Origin: Actinospica acidithermotolerans
GTDB taxonomy: Bacteria > Actinomycetota > Actinomycetes > Streptomycetales > Catenulisporaceae
Length of the DNA stretch: 64,000 nucleotides
Assembly (NCBI RefSeq): GCF_018139625.1
Contig: NZ_JAGSOH010000013.1
Coordinates: 27,939-91,938, forward strand
Reading direction: 5' to 3'
Positions 54,521-63,598 of the stretch are shown here, one piece after another. Each line of letters starts with the position of its first letter. Position 1 is the first letter of the stretch. Position numbers and translations under genes: made by a program. A model generated the notes under the pieces. The model did no database searches and was not told the DNA's origin. It saw only the letters and a list, made by a program, of their open reading frames with translations.

Positions 54521-55144
54521 GTGATCGACCCCATCTCACTCCGTGAAGAAGTGTCGGTGGACAGCGGGCGCGCGGTCGGCCCCTTCGACGAGAAGCGGGC
54601 GGAGAACGCGATACGCGAGCTGCTCATCGCGGTCGGCGAGGACCCGGACCGCGACGGCCTGCGGGACACGCCGGGCCGGGTGGCCCGCGCGTACCAGGAG
54701 ATGTTCGCGGGCCTGCGGCAGGCGCCCGAGGAGGTGCTCACCACCACCTTCGAGCTCGGACACGACGAAATGGTGCTGGTGCGCGACATCGAGCTCTACT
54801 CGTGCTGCGAACACCACCTCGTTCCGTTCCACGGAGTGGCCCACGTCGGCTACATTCCTTCGGTGGACGGACGCATCACCGGCCTGTCGAAGCTGGCGCG
54901 CCTGGTCGATGTTTACGCGAAACGCCCCCAGGTCCAGGAGCGTCTGACTACACAGGTAGCGGACGCGCTCGTCCGCATCCTGCAGCCACGTGGGGTCATC
55001 GTCGTAGTGGAGTGCGAACACCTGTGCATGTCGATGCGAGGGATCAGGAAGCCGGGGGCGAGGACGGTGACGTCCGCGGTTCGGGGAATGCTACGCGCCC
55101 CCGCGACGCGGGCCGAGGCGATGAGCCTCATACTCGGGCGGTGA
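54521..55144 (+). CDS. folE: GTP cyclohydrolase I
   Basis: 207 residues from GTG 54521. The zinc/active-site blocks [43 protein letters not shown] and [11 protein letters not shown] are intact. It makes dihydroneopterin triphosphate from GTP, the first step of folate synthesis. First gene of the folate operon; its stop overlaps the next start (GTGA). Confidence 0.97.
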   Translation: MIDPISLREEVSVDSGRAVGPFDEKRAENAIRELLIAVGEDPDRDGLRDTPGRVARAYQEMFAGLRQAPEEVLTTTFELGHDEMVLVRDIELYSCCEHHLVPFHGVAHVGYIPSVDGRITGLSKLARLVDVYAKRPQVQERLTTQVADALVRILQPRGVIVVVECEHLCMSMRGIRKPGARTVTSAVRGMLRAPATRAEAMSLILGR

Positions 55145-57144
55145 AGGCCGAGCCGCGGCGAAGATCCGCGGCGGGCACCTCGCCGAAGGGCGAGCGCGCC
55201 AAGGGCGGTTCCCAGCTGCCCGGGCAGGCGCCTGTGCCGACCGTCGAGGCGCAGCGGGCGGACGAGGCCGCCGAGCGGGCGCAGCCGCAGCCGGAGGAGC
55301 CGGAGACCGATCTCACCGGCGCCGTGCTGAACGCCGTGCAGCCTCTGGTGCAGCCGCTCGTGCAGCCCCTGGTGCGGCCGAAGCGGCGTCCCTGGATCCC
55401 CCGGGTGGCCGGGCTGGTCTGCTACCTGCTCGGACTGCTGGACATCGTCTACGCGCTCTTCCCGGCCTTCCGCAAGACCGGGCCGATCAAGTCCGCGTCC
55501 GCGCACGAGGTCAGCCATTTCGTGCCGGGCCTCGAGATCAACCCGTACGGCGTGGCCGCGAGCCTGATCATCGGCGTGCTGCTGGTGCTGCTCGCGCACG
55601 GACTGCGGCGGCGCAAGCACCGCGCCTGGCTCGGCGTGGTCGGGCTGCTAGGGCTGACCGTCCTCGGCCACGTGATCGCGTTCGCCGGGCACTTCATCCC
55701 GCGGGCCACCGGCAACGGCGTGATCCTGCCGACGGTGCTGCTCGTGCTGCTGATCGTCTACCGCAACGAGTTCTACGCGCTGAGCGACCCGCGCTCGCGC
55801 TGGCGCGCCATCTGGACCTTCTTCTGCCTGCTGGTCGTCGATCTCGCGCTCGGCCTGCTGATCGTCTCGGTGCGGCCGGAGGAGATCGTCATCGGCGCCA
55901 GCGTGTACGACCGCGTCGAGCAGGTGCTGCTCGGCCTGGTCGGGGTCAGCGGGCCGATGCAGTTCGAGGCCGACCGGTACGGCGACTACGTCTACTTCTC
56001 GCTGATCGGCCTGAGCCTGCTGACGCTGCTGATCACGCTCTACCTGTTCATGCGCCCGGCGGTGCCCGACGCGCTGCTCACCCCGGCGCAGGAGACCGAG
56101 GTCCGCGGGCTGCTGGCCAAGCACGGCAAGCGCGACTCGCTCGGCTACTTCGCGCTGCGGCGGGACAAGGCGGTGCTCTTCTCGCCGAGCAACAAGGCCT
56201 GCATCGCCTATCGCGTGGTCGCCGGCGTGATGCTGGCGAGCGGCGACCCGGTGGGCGACCCCGAGGCGTGGCCCGGCGCGATCAAGGCCTTCTGCGACCG
56301 CGCCGACAAGTACGCCTGGATCCCGGCCGTGATGGGCTGCAGCGAGCTCGGCGGCGAGATCTGGTGCCGCGAGGCCGGGATGGACGCGCTGGAGCTCGGC
56401 GACGAGGCCGTGGTCGAGGTGGCGGACTTCACCCTCGAGGGGCGCGCGATGCGCAACGTCCGGCAGATGGTCAACAAGATCGAGCGCAAGGGCTACGTCT
56501 GCGAGACCCGGCGGCTGCGCGAGATCCCGGAGGCAGAGATCGTGGCGATCCGTCGGCTGGCGAACGACGGCCGGTCGACCGAGACCGAGCGCGGCTTCTC
56601 GATGGCGCTCGGCCGCTTCGGCGACCCGTCCGACGGCGACTGCGTGGTCGTCACGGCGCGGCACGAGGGCGAGATCCGCGCGGTGCTCAACTTCGTCCCG
56701 TGGGGCACGGACGGGCTCTCGCTCGACCTGATGCGCCGGGACCGGACCGCGGACCCCGGCCTGAACGAGCTGATGATCGTGGCCGCGCTGCGCGAGGCCG
56801 GCCGGCTCGGGGTGGACCGGATCTCGCTGAACTTCGCGGTCTTCCGCTCCGCCCTGGAGCGCGGCGAGCGGATCGGCGCAGGACCGGTGCTGCGCCGCTG
56901 GCGGGGGCTGCTGGTCTTCCTCTCCCGCTGGTTCCAGATCGAGTCGCTCTACCGGTTCAACGTGAAGTTCCGGCCGATCTGGGAGCCGCGCTTCGTCGTC
57001 TTCCGGCAGACCAGGGACCTGCCGCGGATCGCGCTGGCCGCGCTGGAGGCCGAGGCCTTCCTGGTGCTGCCCTCGCTGCTGCGGCGCGGCGGCGGCCGCG
57101 CGGCCGAAGGTTCCGAGCTGAGCGCCGCGCGCACCGAGGGCTAG
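55141..57144 (+). CDS. membrane protein with phosphatidylglycerol lysyltransferase (DUF2156) domain
   Basis: 667 residues from GTG 55141. An acidic/Pro-rich cytoplasmic N-terminus contains three tandem VQPL units (about 63-75). Six or so membrane helices (about 85-310) are followed by a C-terminal GNAT-like LPG-synthase domain (DUF2156): [72 protein letters not shown] and [14 protein letters not shown]. Related MprF/LysX enzymes transfer Lys from tRNA to phosphatidylglycerol; there is no LysS domain fused here. Placement inside the folate operon is by position only. Confidence 0.88.
   Translation: MKAEPRRRSAAGTSPKGERAKGGSQLPGQAPVPTVEAQRADEAAERAQPQPEEPETDLTGAVLNAVQPLVQPLVQPLVRPKRRPWIPRVAGLVCYLLGLLDIVYALFPAFRKTGPIKSASAHEVSHFVPGLEINPYGVAASLIIGVLLVLLAHGLRRRKHRAWLGVVGLLGLTVLGHVIAFAGHFIPRATGNGVILPTVLLVLLIVYRNEFYALSDPRSRWRAIWTFFCLLVVDLALGLLIVSVRPEEIVIGASVYDRVEQVLLGLVGVSGPMQFEADRYGDYVYFSLIGLSLLTLLITLYLFMRPAVPDALLTPAQETEVRGLLAKHGKRDSLGYFALRRDKAVLFSPSNKACIAYRVVAGVMLASGDPVGDPEAWPGAIKAFCDRADKYAWIPAVMGCSELGGEIWCREAGMDALELGDEAVVEVADFTLEGRAMRNVRQMVNKIERKGYVCETRRLREIPEAEIVAIRRLANDGRSTETERGFSMALGRFGDPSDGDCVVVTARHEGEIRAVLNFVPWGTDGLSLDLMRRDRTADPGLNELMIVAALREAGRLGVDRISLNFAVFRSALERGERIGAGPVLRRWRGLLVFLSRWFQIESLYRFNVKFRPIWEPRFVVFRQTRDLPRIALAALEAEAFLVLPSLLRRGGGRAAEGSELSAARTEG
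55334..55378 (+). repeat. 12-bp tandem coding repeat (VQPL units)
   Basis: Three-plus in-frame 12-bp units encode [13 protein letters not shown] in the N-terminus of the lysyltransferase-like protein. Confidence 0.8.
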
Positions 57145-57153
57145 CTGACCGAG

Positions 57154-58011
57154 ATGACGAGCCACCAGGTCGCGGGCCTTCCCGAGTTCGGCCGCTGCGC
57201 GGTGTTCGCGATCCTGAACGCGACCCCGGACTCCTTCTCCGACGGCGGGCTCAACCTGGCCGCCGCCGCGGCGATCGGCAACGGCGTCGCCGCGCTGCGC
57301 GCCGGGGTGGACGTGCTGGACGTCGGCGGCGAGTCGACCCGGCCCGGCGCCGCGCGGGTGAGCGTCCAAGAGGAGCTGCGCCGGGTGCTCCCGGTCGTCG
57401 AGGGACTGGTCGACGCGGGCGGCCTGGTCTCGGTGGACACGATGCGCGCGGAGGTGGTCCGGCAGTGCGCGCGGGCCGGGGCGCGGATCGTCAACGATGT
57501 GAGCGGGGGGCTGGCCGATCCGGAAATGCTCCGAACCGTCGCCGATCTCCAGCTGCCATACATTCTCATGCACTGGCGTGGGCACAGTGTGGACATGGGT
57601 TCCATGGCGAGTTACGGAGACGTCGTCCGGGAGGTAGGAGCGGAATTGACTGCACGGCTGGCCGCGGCGGTGGACGCGGGCATCGAACCCGATCGGATCG
57701 TGCTCGACCCCGGTCTCGGCTTCGCGAAGAACGCCGAACACGACTGGGCGCTGCTGCGCGGACAGCGGCGGCTGCAGCGGGAACTGGGCCGGCCGCTGCT
57801 GATCGGGCACTCGCGCAAGCGGTTCCTCGGCGCGCTGCTGGCCGACGACGCGGGCGTGCCGCGCCCGGCTGCCGAGCGGGACGCGGCGACCCTCGCCGTG
57901 GCCGCGGTCGCCGCGGAGCGCGGCGCCTGGGCGGTCCGGGTGCACGCCGGGGCCGCGGCGGCCGACGCCGTGCGCGCGGTGGCCGCGATGGGCGAGGGCG
58001 AGGCGCGATGA
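57154..58011 (+). CDS. folP: dihydropteroate synthase
   Basis: 285 residues from ATG 57154. LNATPDSFSDGG (with Ala where Val is common), GGESTRPGA, SVDTMRAEV, IVNDVSGGLADPEM, DPGLGFAKN and GHSRKRFLGA are the pterin- and pABA-binding blocks. It condenses pABA with the pterin pyrophosphate and is the sulfonamide target. Nine bases after the lysyltransferase-like gene; stop overlaps the NTF2-like gene. Confidence 0.97.
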   Translation: MTSHQVAGLPEFGRCAVFAILNATPDSFSDGGLNLAAAAAIGNGVAALRAGVDVLDVGGESTRPGAARVSVQEELRRVLPVVEGLVDAGGLVSVDTMRAEVVRQCARAGARIVNDVSGGLADPEMLRTVADLQLPYILMHWRGHSVDMGSMASYGDVVREVGAELTARLAAAVDAGIEPDRIVLDPGLGFAKNAEHDWALLRGQRRLQRELGRPLLIGHSRKRFLGALLADDAGVPRPAAERDAATLAVAAVAAERGAWAVRVHAGAAAADAVRAVAAMGEGEAR

Positions 58012-58484
58012 CGGCCGACCCGGACCTGCAGCCGCCCACGAGGGACGCGGCGGCCATCATCAAGGCGAACGAGCAGTTCTACCAGGCCATCGAGAACGCC
58101 GACATGGATCTCATGCGGGCCGTGTGGGTCGGCGCGGAGGTCCCGGACTCGGCGACCTGCGTGCACCCCGGCCAGCCCGCCGTGCACGGGCTCGAGCGGG
58201 TGCTGCGGTCCTGGGCCGTGGTCTGCTCCCGGATCAACTACCTGCAGTTCTTCATCACCGACGTCCGGGTCCGGCAGATCGGCTCCGCGGCGATCGTGAC
58301 CTGCGTGGAGAACGTGCTCTCCGAGCTGCCCGGGCAGGACGAGGACTCCCTCGGCTTCGGCGGCAGCCACTACGAGGCCGTCAATGTCTTCAAGCGCGAC
58401 GGCGACGGCTGGCGGCTGGTCACGCACTGTTCCGCCCCGGTCTTCCCGTCGGAGCGGCCGAACTCGGATGGCCGCCCGGTGTGA
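58008..58484 (+). CDS. NTF2-like/SnoaL-type protein in the folate operon
   Basis: 158 residues from ATG 58008 (ATGA overlap with folP). NTF2-like cone fold of the DUF4440/SnoaL_3 kind: IIKANEQFYQAIENADMDLMRAVW, CVHPGQPAVHGLERVLRSW, SHYEAVNVFKRDGDGWRLVTH. Function is unknown; conserved position between folP and folB in streptomycetes suggests a link to pterin chemistry, for example a missing dihydroneopterin triphosphate processing step, but this is only inference. Confidence 0.85.
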   Translation: MTADPDLQPPTRDAAAIIKANEQFYQAIENADMDLMRAVWVGAEVPDSATCVHPGQPAVHGLERVLRSWAVVCSRINYLQFFITDVRVRQIGSAAIVTCVENVLSELPGQDEDSLGFGGSHYEAVNVFKRDGDGWRLVTHCSAPVFPSERPNSDGRPV

Positions 58485-58557
58485 TCGGGCGCATGGTTAT
58501 TGGGTAGGTTCCCAGAGCGCGAGAACGCGCCGAGGACCAGCCGGGAGTCACCACAGC

Positions 58558-58941
58558 ATGCACGTCGGATCCGATCGAATAACGCTCACCGGCCTTCGCG
58601 CGCGCGGTCGGCACGGCGTCTACCCGCGCGAGCGGGCCGAGGGGCAGACCTTCGTGGTGGACGCCGTGCTCGAGCTGGACACCAGGGCCGCCGCGGCCGG
58701 GGACGACCTGGCCTGCACCGCGGACTACGGCAGCATCGCCGAGAAGCTGGTCGCGGTGGTCGAGGGCGAGCCGGTGAACCTCGTCGAGACCCTCGCGGCC
58801 CGGCTCGCCGGGATCTGCCTGGCCGATCCCGCGGTGGCCGCCGTGCAGATCACCGTGCACAAGCCCGACGCGCCGATCACGGTGCCCTTCGACGACGTCA
58901 GCGTGACCATCCGACGTGAGCGGACGGAGGCCCTGCGATGA
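58558..58941 (+). CDS. folB: dihydroneopterin aldolase
   Basis: 127 residues from ATG 58558 (GGGAG upstream). LTGLRARGRHGVYPRERAEGQTFVVD contains the conserved Tyr/Glu region, DYGSIAEKLVAVVEGE and VNLVETLAARLAGICL the pterin site, and VQITVHKPDAPI the catalytic Lys. Stop overlaps folK by four bases. Confidence 0.95.
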   Translation: MHVGSDRITLTGLRARGRHGVYPRERAEGQTFVVDAVLELDTRAAAAGDDLACTADYGSIAEKLVAVVEGEPVNLVETLAARLAGICLADPAVAAVQITVHKPDAPITVPFDDVSVTIRRERTEALR

Positions 58942-59483
58942 CCACCACCCATTCCGCGCACCACGCGGTGCTCGCCCTCGGCGGGAACCTGGGGGACCGG
59001 CTCGAATCGCTGCAGTCGGCGCTCGACGCGCTGGGCGACGCGCCCGGGATCCAGCCGATCTCCATCTCGCCGGTCTACGAGACCGCGCCCTTCGGCGGCC
59101 CCGCCGGCGACCCGCAGGCGAAGGACCTGAGCGACCAGCCGGCGTACCTCAACGCCGTGGCCGTCGTGGGCACCGATCTGACCCCGCATCAGCTGCTCAT
59201 CCGCACGCAGGCCATCGAGGAGGCGCTGCACCGGGTGCGCGGCGAACGCTGGTCCGCGCGCACGATAGACGTCGACATCATCGTGTACGACGACCTGGAG
59301 CTGAACGACGAGGACCTGACGGTCCCGCACAACCGGGCCCACGAACGCGCCTTCGTGCTCCGGCCGTGGCACGACGTCGAGCCGAACGCCGTCATCCCCG
59401 GCCGCGGGCCCATCGCCGAACTGCTCGACGAACTGCCCAAGGACGGCGTGGAACCCAGGCCCGACCTGTTGTTGCAGTGGTGA
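58938..59483 (+). CDS. folK: 2-amino-4-hydroxy-6-hydroxymethyldihydropteridine pyrophosphokinase
   Basis: 181 residues from ATG 58938. LALGGNLGDRLESLQSAL, ETAPFGG, YLNAVAVVGTDL, RWSARTIDVDIIVYDD and PHNRAHERAFVLRPWHD are the HPPK blocks with the ATP/Mg site in RTIDVDI. It activates the pterin for FolP. Confidence 0.97.
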   Translation: MTTTHSAHHAVLALGGNLGDRLESLQSALDALGDAPGIQPISISPVYETAPFGGPAGDPQAKDLSDQPAYLNAVAVVGTDLTPHQLLIRTQAIEEALHRVRGERWSARTIDVDIIVYDDLELNDEDLTVPHNRAHERAFVLRPWHDVEPNAVIPGRGPIAELLDELPKDGVEPRPDLLLQW

Positions 59484-59544
59484 TCCGACACTGTTCGCCC
59501 CAGGGCGTGTGACTCGGAACCGCCTTTCCTGTCAGACTGAGCCT

Positions 59545-60090
59545 GTGAAACCGACCAGGCCCGGAGTGCTCGCCGGACTGACCGCATTGTGCGCAGTCCT
59601 GGCGTTCACAGCGTTGCGGTTCTGGCAGCACCTGGGCTCCCCGCCGCCTGTACCGCTCTCCGCCCCCATCACCCTCGCCGTCCTCGCCGCCGCCGTCCTC
59701 GGCATCGCCCTCGGGCTGCGCGCGCGGCTGAACGCGTACCGCGAGGCCCGGCTGCGCGCCATGCGCGGCGAGCCGCGCGTGGACAAGCGCGGCCGCGAAC
59801 CGAAGCCGATCGATCCGCTGCAGGCGGCCCGCGCCCTCGTCCTCGGCAAGGCCGCCGGGCTCGTCGGCGCCGTCTTCGGCGGCATATACGGCGGTTACGG
59901 GCTCACGCTGCTCGGCCACCTGAGCGTCGAGAGCTACCGCAGCGAAGCACTCCGGTGCCTGTTCGCGCTCCTCGCGGGCATCGCTCTCATGGCCGCCGCG
60001 CTCTACCTCGAGCGCGTCCTGCGCGTCCCCCCGGAACAGCCGAGCACACCGCCCTCCGGCGACAACAAGCTGGCCACGCCCCGCGCCTGA
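59545..60090 (+). CDS. DUF3180 membrane protein
   Basis: 181 residues from GTG 59545; CAGACT six bases before suggests a near-leaderless start. Four membrane helices (about 6-24, 36-56, 95-118, 128-148), with KPTRPGVLAGLTALCAVLAFTALR at the start and DPLQAARALVLGKAAGLVGAVFGGIYGG in the middle. DUF3180 genes regularly follow folK in actinobacteria; function unknown. Convergent with nuoD. Confidence 0.88.
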   Translation: MKPTRPGVLAGLTALCAVLAFTALRFWQHLGSPPPVPLSAPITLAVLAAAVLGIALGLRARLNAYREARLRAMRGEPRVDKRGREPKPIDPLQAARALVLGKAAGLVGAVFGGIYGGYGLTLLGHLSVESYRSEALRCLFALLAGIALMAAALYLERVLRVPPEQPSTPPSGDNKLATPRA

Positions 60091-60169
60091 CACCCGCGGT
60101 AAGCAAGGTGGCGCACGTCGCCGCGGCGTCAGCGTCAGGTCTCGCCGGGCGCCTGCGCTCGCAGCCGTC

Positions 60170-61324
60170 TTACTTGTCGATGTCGCCGACGACGAAGAAC
60201 ATCGACCCGAGGATCGCGACCATGTCGGCGACCAGGCAGCCCGGCAGCAGCTCCTTGAGCACCTGGATGTTGTTGAACGACGCCGAGCGCAGCTTGAGTC
60301 GCCAGGGCGTCTTGTCGCCGCGCGAGACGAGGTAGTAGCCGTTGATGCCGAGCGGGTTCTCGGTCCACGCGTAGGTCTCGCCCTCGGGCACCTTCAGCAC
60401 CTTCGGCAGCCGCAGGTTGATCGGGCCGGCCGGCAGCGCGGCCAGCCGGTCCGCGCAGGCGGCGGCGAGATCGAGCGAGTTGTAGGTCTGCGCGAGCAGG
60501 CACTCGAAGCGTTCGAAGCAGTCGCCGCCGGTGCCGGTGACGACCTCGAGCACGTCGCCGAGCTCGCCGTAGGCCAGGTAGGGATCGTCGCGCCGCAGGT
60601 CGAAGTCGACCCCCGAGGCGCGGGCGATCGGCCCGGACACGCCGTACGCGCCGATCTGCTCGGCCGTCAGCACGCCCACGCCCTTCGTGCGCGCGTGGAA
60701 GATCTCGTTGCCGTGGATGATCGCGTCGATGTCGCTCATCCGCCCGCGCACGGCGTCGATCGCGGCCCGCGCCCGGTCGAGCCAGCCGGCCGGCAGGTCC
60801 TCCTTGAGGCCGCCGACGCGGTTGAACATGAAGTGCATCCGGCCGCCGGAGATCTCCTCCATCACCTTCTGGATCTCCTCGCGCTCGCGGAACGCGTAGA
60901 AGATCGGGGTGATCGCGCCGAGCTCCAGCGGATAGGAGCCGAGGAACATCAGGTGGTTCAGCACGCGGTTGAGCTCGGCCAGCATCGTGCGCGCCCAGAC
61001 CGCGCGGACCGGTACCTCCATGCCCAGCATCCGCTCGGCGGCCAGCACCACGCCGAGCTCGTTGGCGAAGGCGGAGAGCCAGTCATGCCGGTTCGCCAGC
61101 ATGATGATCTGCCGGTAGTCGCGCACCTCGAAGAGCTTCTCGGCGCCGCGGTGCATGTAGCCGATGATCGGCTCGGCGTCCACGATCTTCTCGCCGTCCA
61201 GCGTCAGCCGCAGCCGCAGCACGCCGTGCGTGGCCGGATGCTGCGGGCCGACGTTGAGGACCATGTCCTCGGTGGCGAGGCCGGTGCCGACCCCCGCAGT
61301 CCGCTCGACGAGTTGCTCTCCCAT
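60170..61324 (-). CDS. nuoD: NADH-quinone oxidoreductase subunit D, solitary copy (NuoD2-type)
   Basis: 384 residues from ATG 61324. [30 protein letters not shown] (R59 in HRG), [23 protein letters not shown] and [14 protein letters not shown] C-terminal block match the 49-kDa subunit that lines the quinone site of complex I. No other nuo gene is next to it. Streptomyces has a second nuoD at this locus (SCO3392). Its mRNA starts with the methyltransferase gene, six bases upstream. Confidence 0.93.
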   Translation of the reverse strand: MGEQLVERTAGVGTGLATEDMVLNVGPQHPATHGVLRLRLTLDGEKIVDAEPIIGYMHRGAEKLFEVRDYRQIIMLANRHDWLSAFANELGVVLAAERMLGMEVPVRAVWARTMLAELNRVLNHLMFLGSYPLELGAITPIFYAFREREEIQKVMEEISGGRMHFMFNRVGGLKEDLPAGWLDRARAAIDAVRGRMSDIDAIIHGNEIFHARTKGVGVLTAEQIGAYGVSGPIARASGVDFDLRRDDPYLAYGELGDVLEVVTGTGGDCFERFECLLAQTYNSLDLAAACADRLAALPAGPINLRLPKVLKVPEGETYAWTENPLGINGYYLVSRGDKTPWRLKLRSASFNNIQVLKELLPGCLVADMVAILGSMFFVVGDIDK

Positions 61325-61330
61325 GACAGG

Positions 61331-62356
61331 TCAGTCTTCCAGACTGGAGACCGTGGTCACAGCCACGCCCTGGACCAGCCATCCGAAGGCCCCGAGGCCG
61401 GAGGGGTCGGTGAGCTCGGCCGCGGCCGAGGCGCGGGAGAGCGCGCGGACGTAGCCGAGCGGGTCGGCGGCGGCCTTCGCCAGGTCGGGGCGGGCGCCGG
61501 TGACGCCCAGCCTGCGCAGCGCCGTGCGCTGGTCGAGCCTGCGGGACCAGTCGGCGACGTGCTCCGCGGCGGCGGCGCACGCGTCGAGCGCGACGTGCGC
61601 GGTCAGGTCGCACCGCCCGTCCGGGACCGGCGGCACCTGGCGGCCCTCGGCGTAGCCGGTGAGCGAGCCGTAGGGCGGCCGGCTGTCCACAGCATGTGCA
61701 TAGTCGACGGCGACGGCCACCCCCTCGTCCACCGTCTCGACGGCTCCGGCCCACGCCGCGTCGCGCATCAGGCCGATCTCCGAGCGGTCCCCGACCCGCC
61801 CGGTCCGCCAGGCCGGCCACCAGTGCTCCAGCCAGGCCTGCTGCGAGTCGTTCGGCTCCTCGCCGAGCCGCTCGGAGCCGTCCGGCGCGACCTCGACCAG
61901 CCGCGGGCCGTGCGGGCCGATCTCGACGACGTCGCACGGCACGTTGTCCAGCCACTCGTTCGCGACGAGCAGGCCGCTGATCCCCTCCGGAGCCCGCGGC
62001 AGCCACTCGATCGCGTCCGGAAGCCCGGACGGCCGGTCCGCGAGCTCGACCGCGACCGGCCGCAGCCGCCGCGCGAGCGGATCGTCGCCGAGCCGCCCGA
62101 GCACGCCGAGCAGCAGCTCCGCGTGCCCGGCACCCAGGTCCACGAGCGTGAACCGCGCCGGCTGCCCCAGCAGCTCGTCCACCTCGCGGACCAGTCGCAG
62201 CAGCGCGGCGGCGAACAGCGGCGAGGCGTGAACCGACGTGCGGAAATGCGCGGCGGGGCCGGCCGGCCTGCGGAAGAAGCCCTCCGGGCCGTAGAGCGCG
62301 CGGTCCATGGCGACGGACCACGGCAGGTAGCTGGGGGCGTCCACAGGTCGTTCCAC
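61331..62356 (-). CDS. SAM-dependent methyltransferase of the MidA/NDUFAF7 (COG1565) family
   Basis: 341 residues from GTG 62356 (GTG 62344 possible). YGPEGFFRRPAGPAAHFRTS, motif I FTLVDLGAGHAELLLGVLG, LLVANEWLDNVPCDVVE and GSLTGYAEGRQ...DLTAHVALDACA follow the COG1565 pattern. In animals NDUFAF7 dimethylates an Arg of the NuoD homologue NDUFS2 during complex I assembly. Here the gene is directly upstream of nuoD and probably co-transcribed, so NuoD is a natural candidate substrate. A TACCGT box lies eight bases before the GTG. Confidence 0.82.
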   Translation of the reverse strand: MERPVDAPSYLPWSVAMDRALYGPEGFFRRPAGPAAHFRTSVHASPLFAAALLRLVREVDELLGQPARFTLVDLGAGHAELLLGVLGRLGDDPLARRLRPVAVELADRPSGLPDAIEWLPRAPEGISGLLVANEWLDNVPCDVVEIGPHGPRLVEVAPDGSERLGEEPNDSQQAWLEHWWPAWRTGRVGDRSEIGLMRDAAWAGAVETVDEGVAVAVDYAHAVDSRPPYGSLTGYAEGRQVPPVPDGRCDLTAHVALDACAAAAEHVADWSRRLDQRTALRRLGVTGARPDLAKAAADPLGYVRALSRASAAAELTDPSGLGAFGWLVQGVAVTTVSSLED

Positions 62357-62364
62357 GGGATGAG

Positions 62365-62370
62365 ACGGTA
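62365..62370 (-). promoter_or_regulatory. -10 box upstream of the methyltransferase-nuoD pair
   Basis: TACCGT on the minus strand, eight bases before the GTG at 62356. Confidence 0.4.
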
Positions 62371-62409
62371 CCGCCTCGCGGCGTATGGCCAGGCCGGGCC
62401 GCCGTTACG

Positions 62410-62415
62410 TACTCT
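62410..62415 (+). promoter_or_regulatory. -10 box, leaderless start of the NarL-type kinase
   Basis: TACTCT ends seven bases before the GTG at 62423. Confidence 0.45.
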
Positions 62416-62422
62416 CGAAAGC

Positions 62423-63598
62423 GTGACCCGGCTCTACATCTGGCTGCAACGGCACCCGACCCACGTCGACGGCGTGGTCGCGGTGGTGCTCGTGCTGTTC
62501 GGCCTGCTCACCATGGGGCACGAACCGGGCTGGTGGAAGATCGCGCCGCTGGTCATCGGCGCGCCGATCGTGGTCCGCCGAAAATATCCGGGGGCGGTCT
62601 TCTGGACGATCATCGCGATCGGCGCCTTCCAGGTGCTCACCCCGACGTACATAAGCGCCTCCGACCTCGCGGTCCCGATCGCGCTCTACAGCCTGGCCGC
62701 CTACCGGCCGCGCCGGCACTCGCTGGCCGGCCTCGGCGTCTGCCTGGTCGGCGCGGCCGTCGCGATCTACCGGGTCCACCCGACCGGCGCGCACGAGAGT
62801 GCCAGCGTCCTGCTGTGGACCTTCGCCTACTGCGTGTTCGCCTCGCCGATGATCATCGCGTGGGTCGCCGGGGACTCGATGCAGTACCGGAGGTCGTACT
62901 ACGTGGAGCTGGAGGAGAAGGCCCAGCGTCTCGAACGCGAGCGCGACCAGCAGGCCCAGATCGCCGCCGCCACCGAGCGCGCGCGCATCGCCCGCGAGTT
63001 GCACGACGTCGTCGCGCACAACGTCTCGGTGATGGTGGTTCAGGCGGAGGGTGCCGCGTACGCCATGGACTCGGCGCCCGAGAACACCCGCAAGGCCCTC
63101 GGCGCGATCGCCGAGACCGGCCGCTCCGCACTCGTCGAGATGCGCAGGCTCCTCGGCGTGCTCCGTGCCCAGGACGGCGAGGCGGACCGCGCCCCGCAGC
63201 CCGGCATCGACCAGCTCGAGGACCTTCTCGAACAGGTCCGCACGACTGGCGTGTCGGTGGAGTTCCGGGTCGAGGGCGTGCCGGTCGAGCTGTCCCAGGG
63301 CGTCGCGCTCGCCGCCTACCGGATCGTGCAGGAGTCGCTCACCAATGCCCGCAAGCACGGCGGCCCCGAGGTCAGCGCGTGCGTCGGGATGCACTACAAC
63401 GAGCAGGAGCTGCGCCTCAGGGTGCGAGACAACGGCCGCGGCGCCGGTGCCCCGACCGACGGCCAGGGCAACGGCCTCGCCGGCATGCGCGAGCGCGTCG
63501 CCATGTTCGGCGGCGAGCTGACGGCCGGCCCGTTGGCGGAAGGCGGATTCCAGGTCGAGGCCGTACTGCCGTACGAGTCGGCTAGGGTGCTGCAGTGA
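62423..63598 (+). CDS. sensor histidine kinase, NarX/DesK (HisKA_3) type
   Basis: 391 residues from GTG 62423. Five or six membrane helices (about 14-155) are followed by a coiled linker, the HisKA_3 box ERARIARELHDVVAHNVSVMVVQA with the phospho-acceptor His, and HATPase_c with VQESLTNARKHG, VRDNGRGAG and GNGLAGMRERV. It should phosphorylate the regulator encoded downstream. SCO3390-type in Streptomyces. Divergent from the methyltransferase-nuoD pair; its stop overlaps the next start (GTGA). Confidence 0.93.
   Translation: MTRLYIWLQRHPTHVDGVVAVVLVLFGLLTMGHEPGWWKIAPLVIGAPIVVRRKYPGAVFWTIIAIGAFQVLTPTYISASDLAVPIALYSLAAYRPRRHSLAGLGVCLVGAAVAIYRVHPTGAHESASVLLWTFAYCVFASPMIIAWVAGDSMQYRRSYYVELEEKAQRLERERDQQAQIAAATERARIARELHDVVAHNVSVMVVQAEGAAYAMDSAPENTRKALGAIAETGRSALVEMRRLLGVLRAQDGEADRAPQPGIDQLEDLLEQVRTTGVSVEFRVEGVPVELSQGVALAAYRIVQESLTNARKHGGPEVSACVGMHYNEQELRLRVRDNGRGAGAPTDGQGNGLAGMRERVAMFGGELTAGPLAEGGFQVEAVLPYESARVLQ
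63583..63588 (+). promoter_or_regulatory. possible internal -10 box before the response regulator
   Basis: TAGGGT ends six bases before the GTG at 63595, inside the 3' end of the kinase gene. It has the same spacing as the other leaderless candidates but may be chance. Confidence 0.25.

Noticed and set aside
55648..57945. A 765-codon minus-strand frame over the folate operon
   Set aside because: His/Arg/Asp-rich antisense frame of real genes; no domains.
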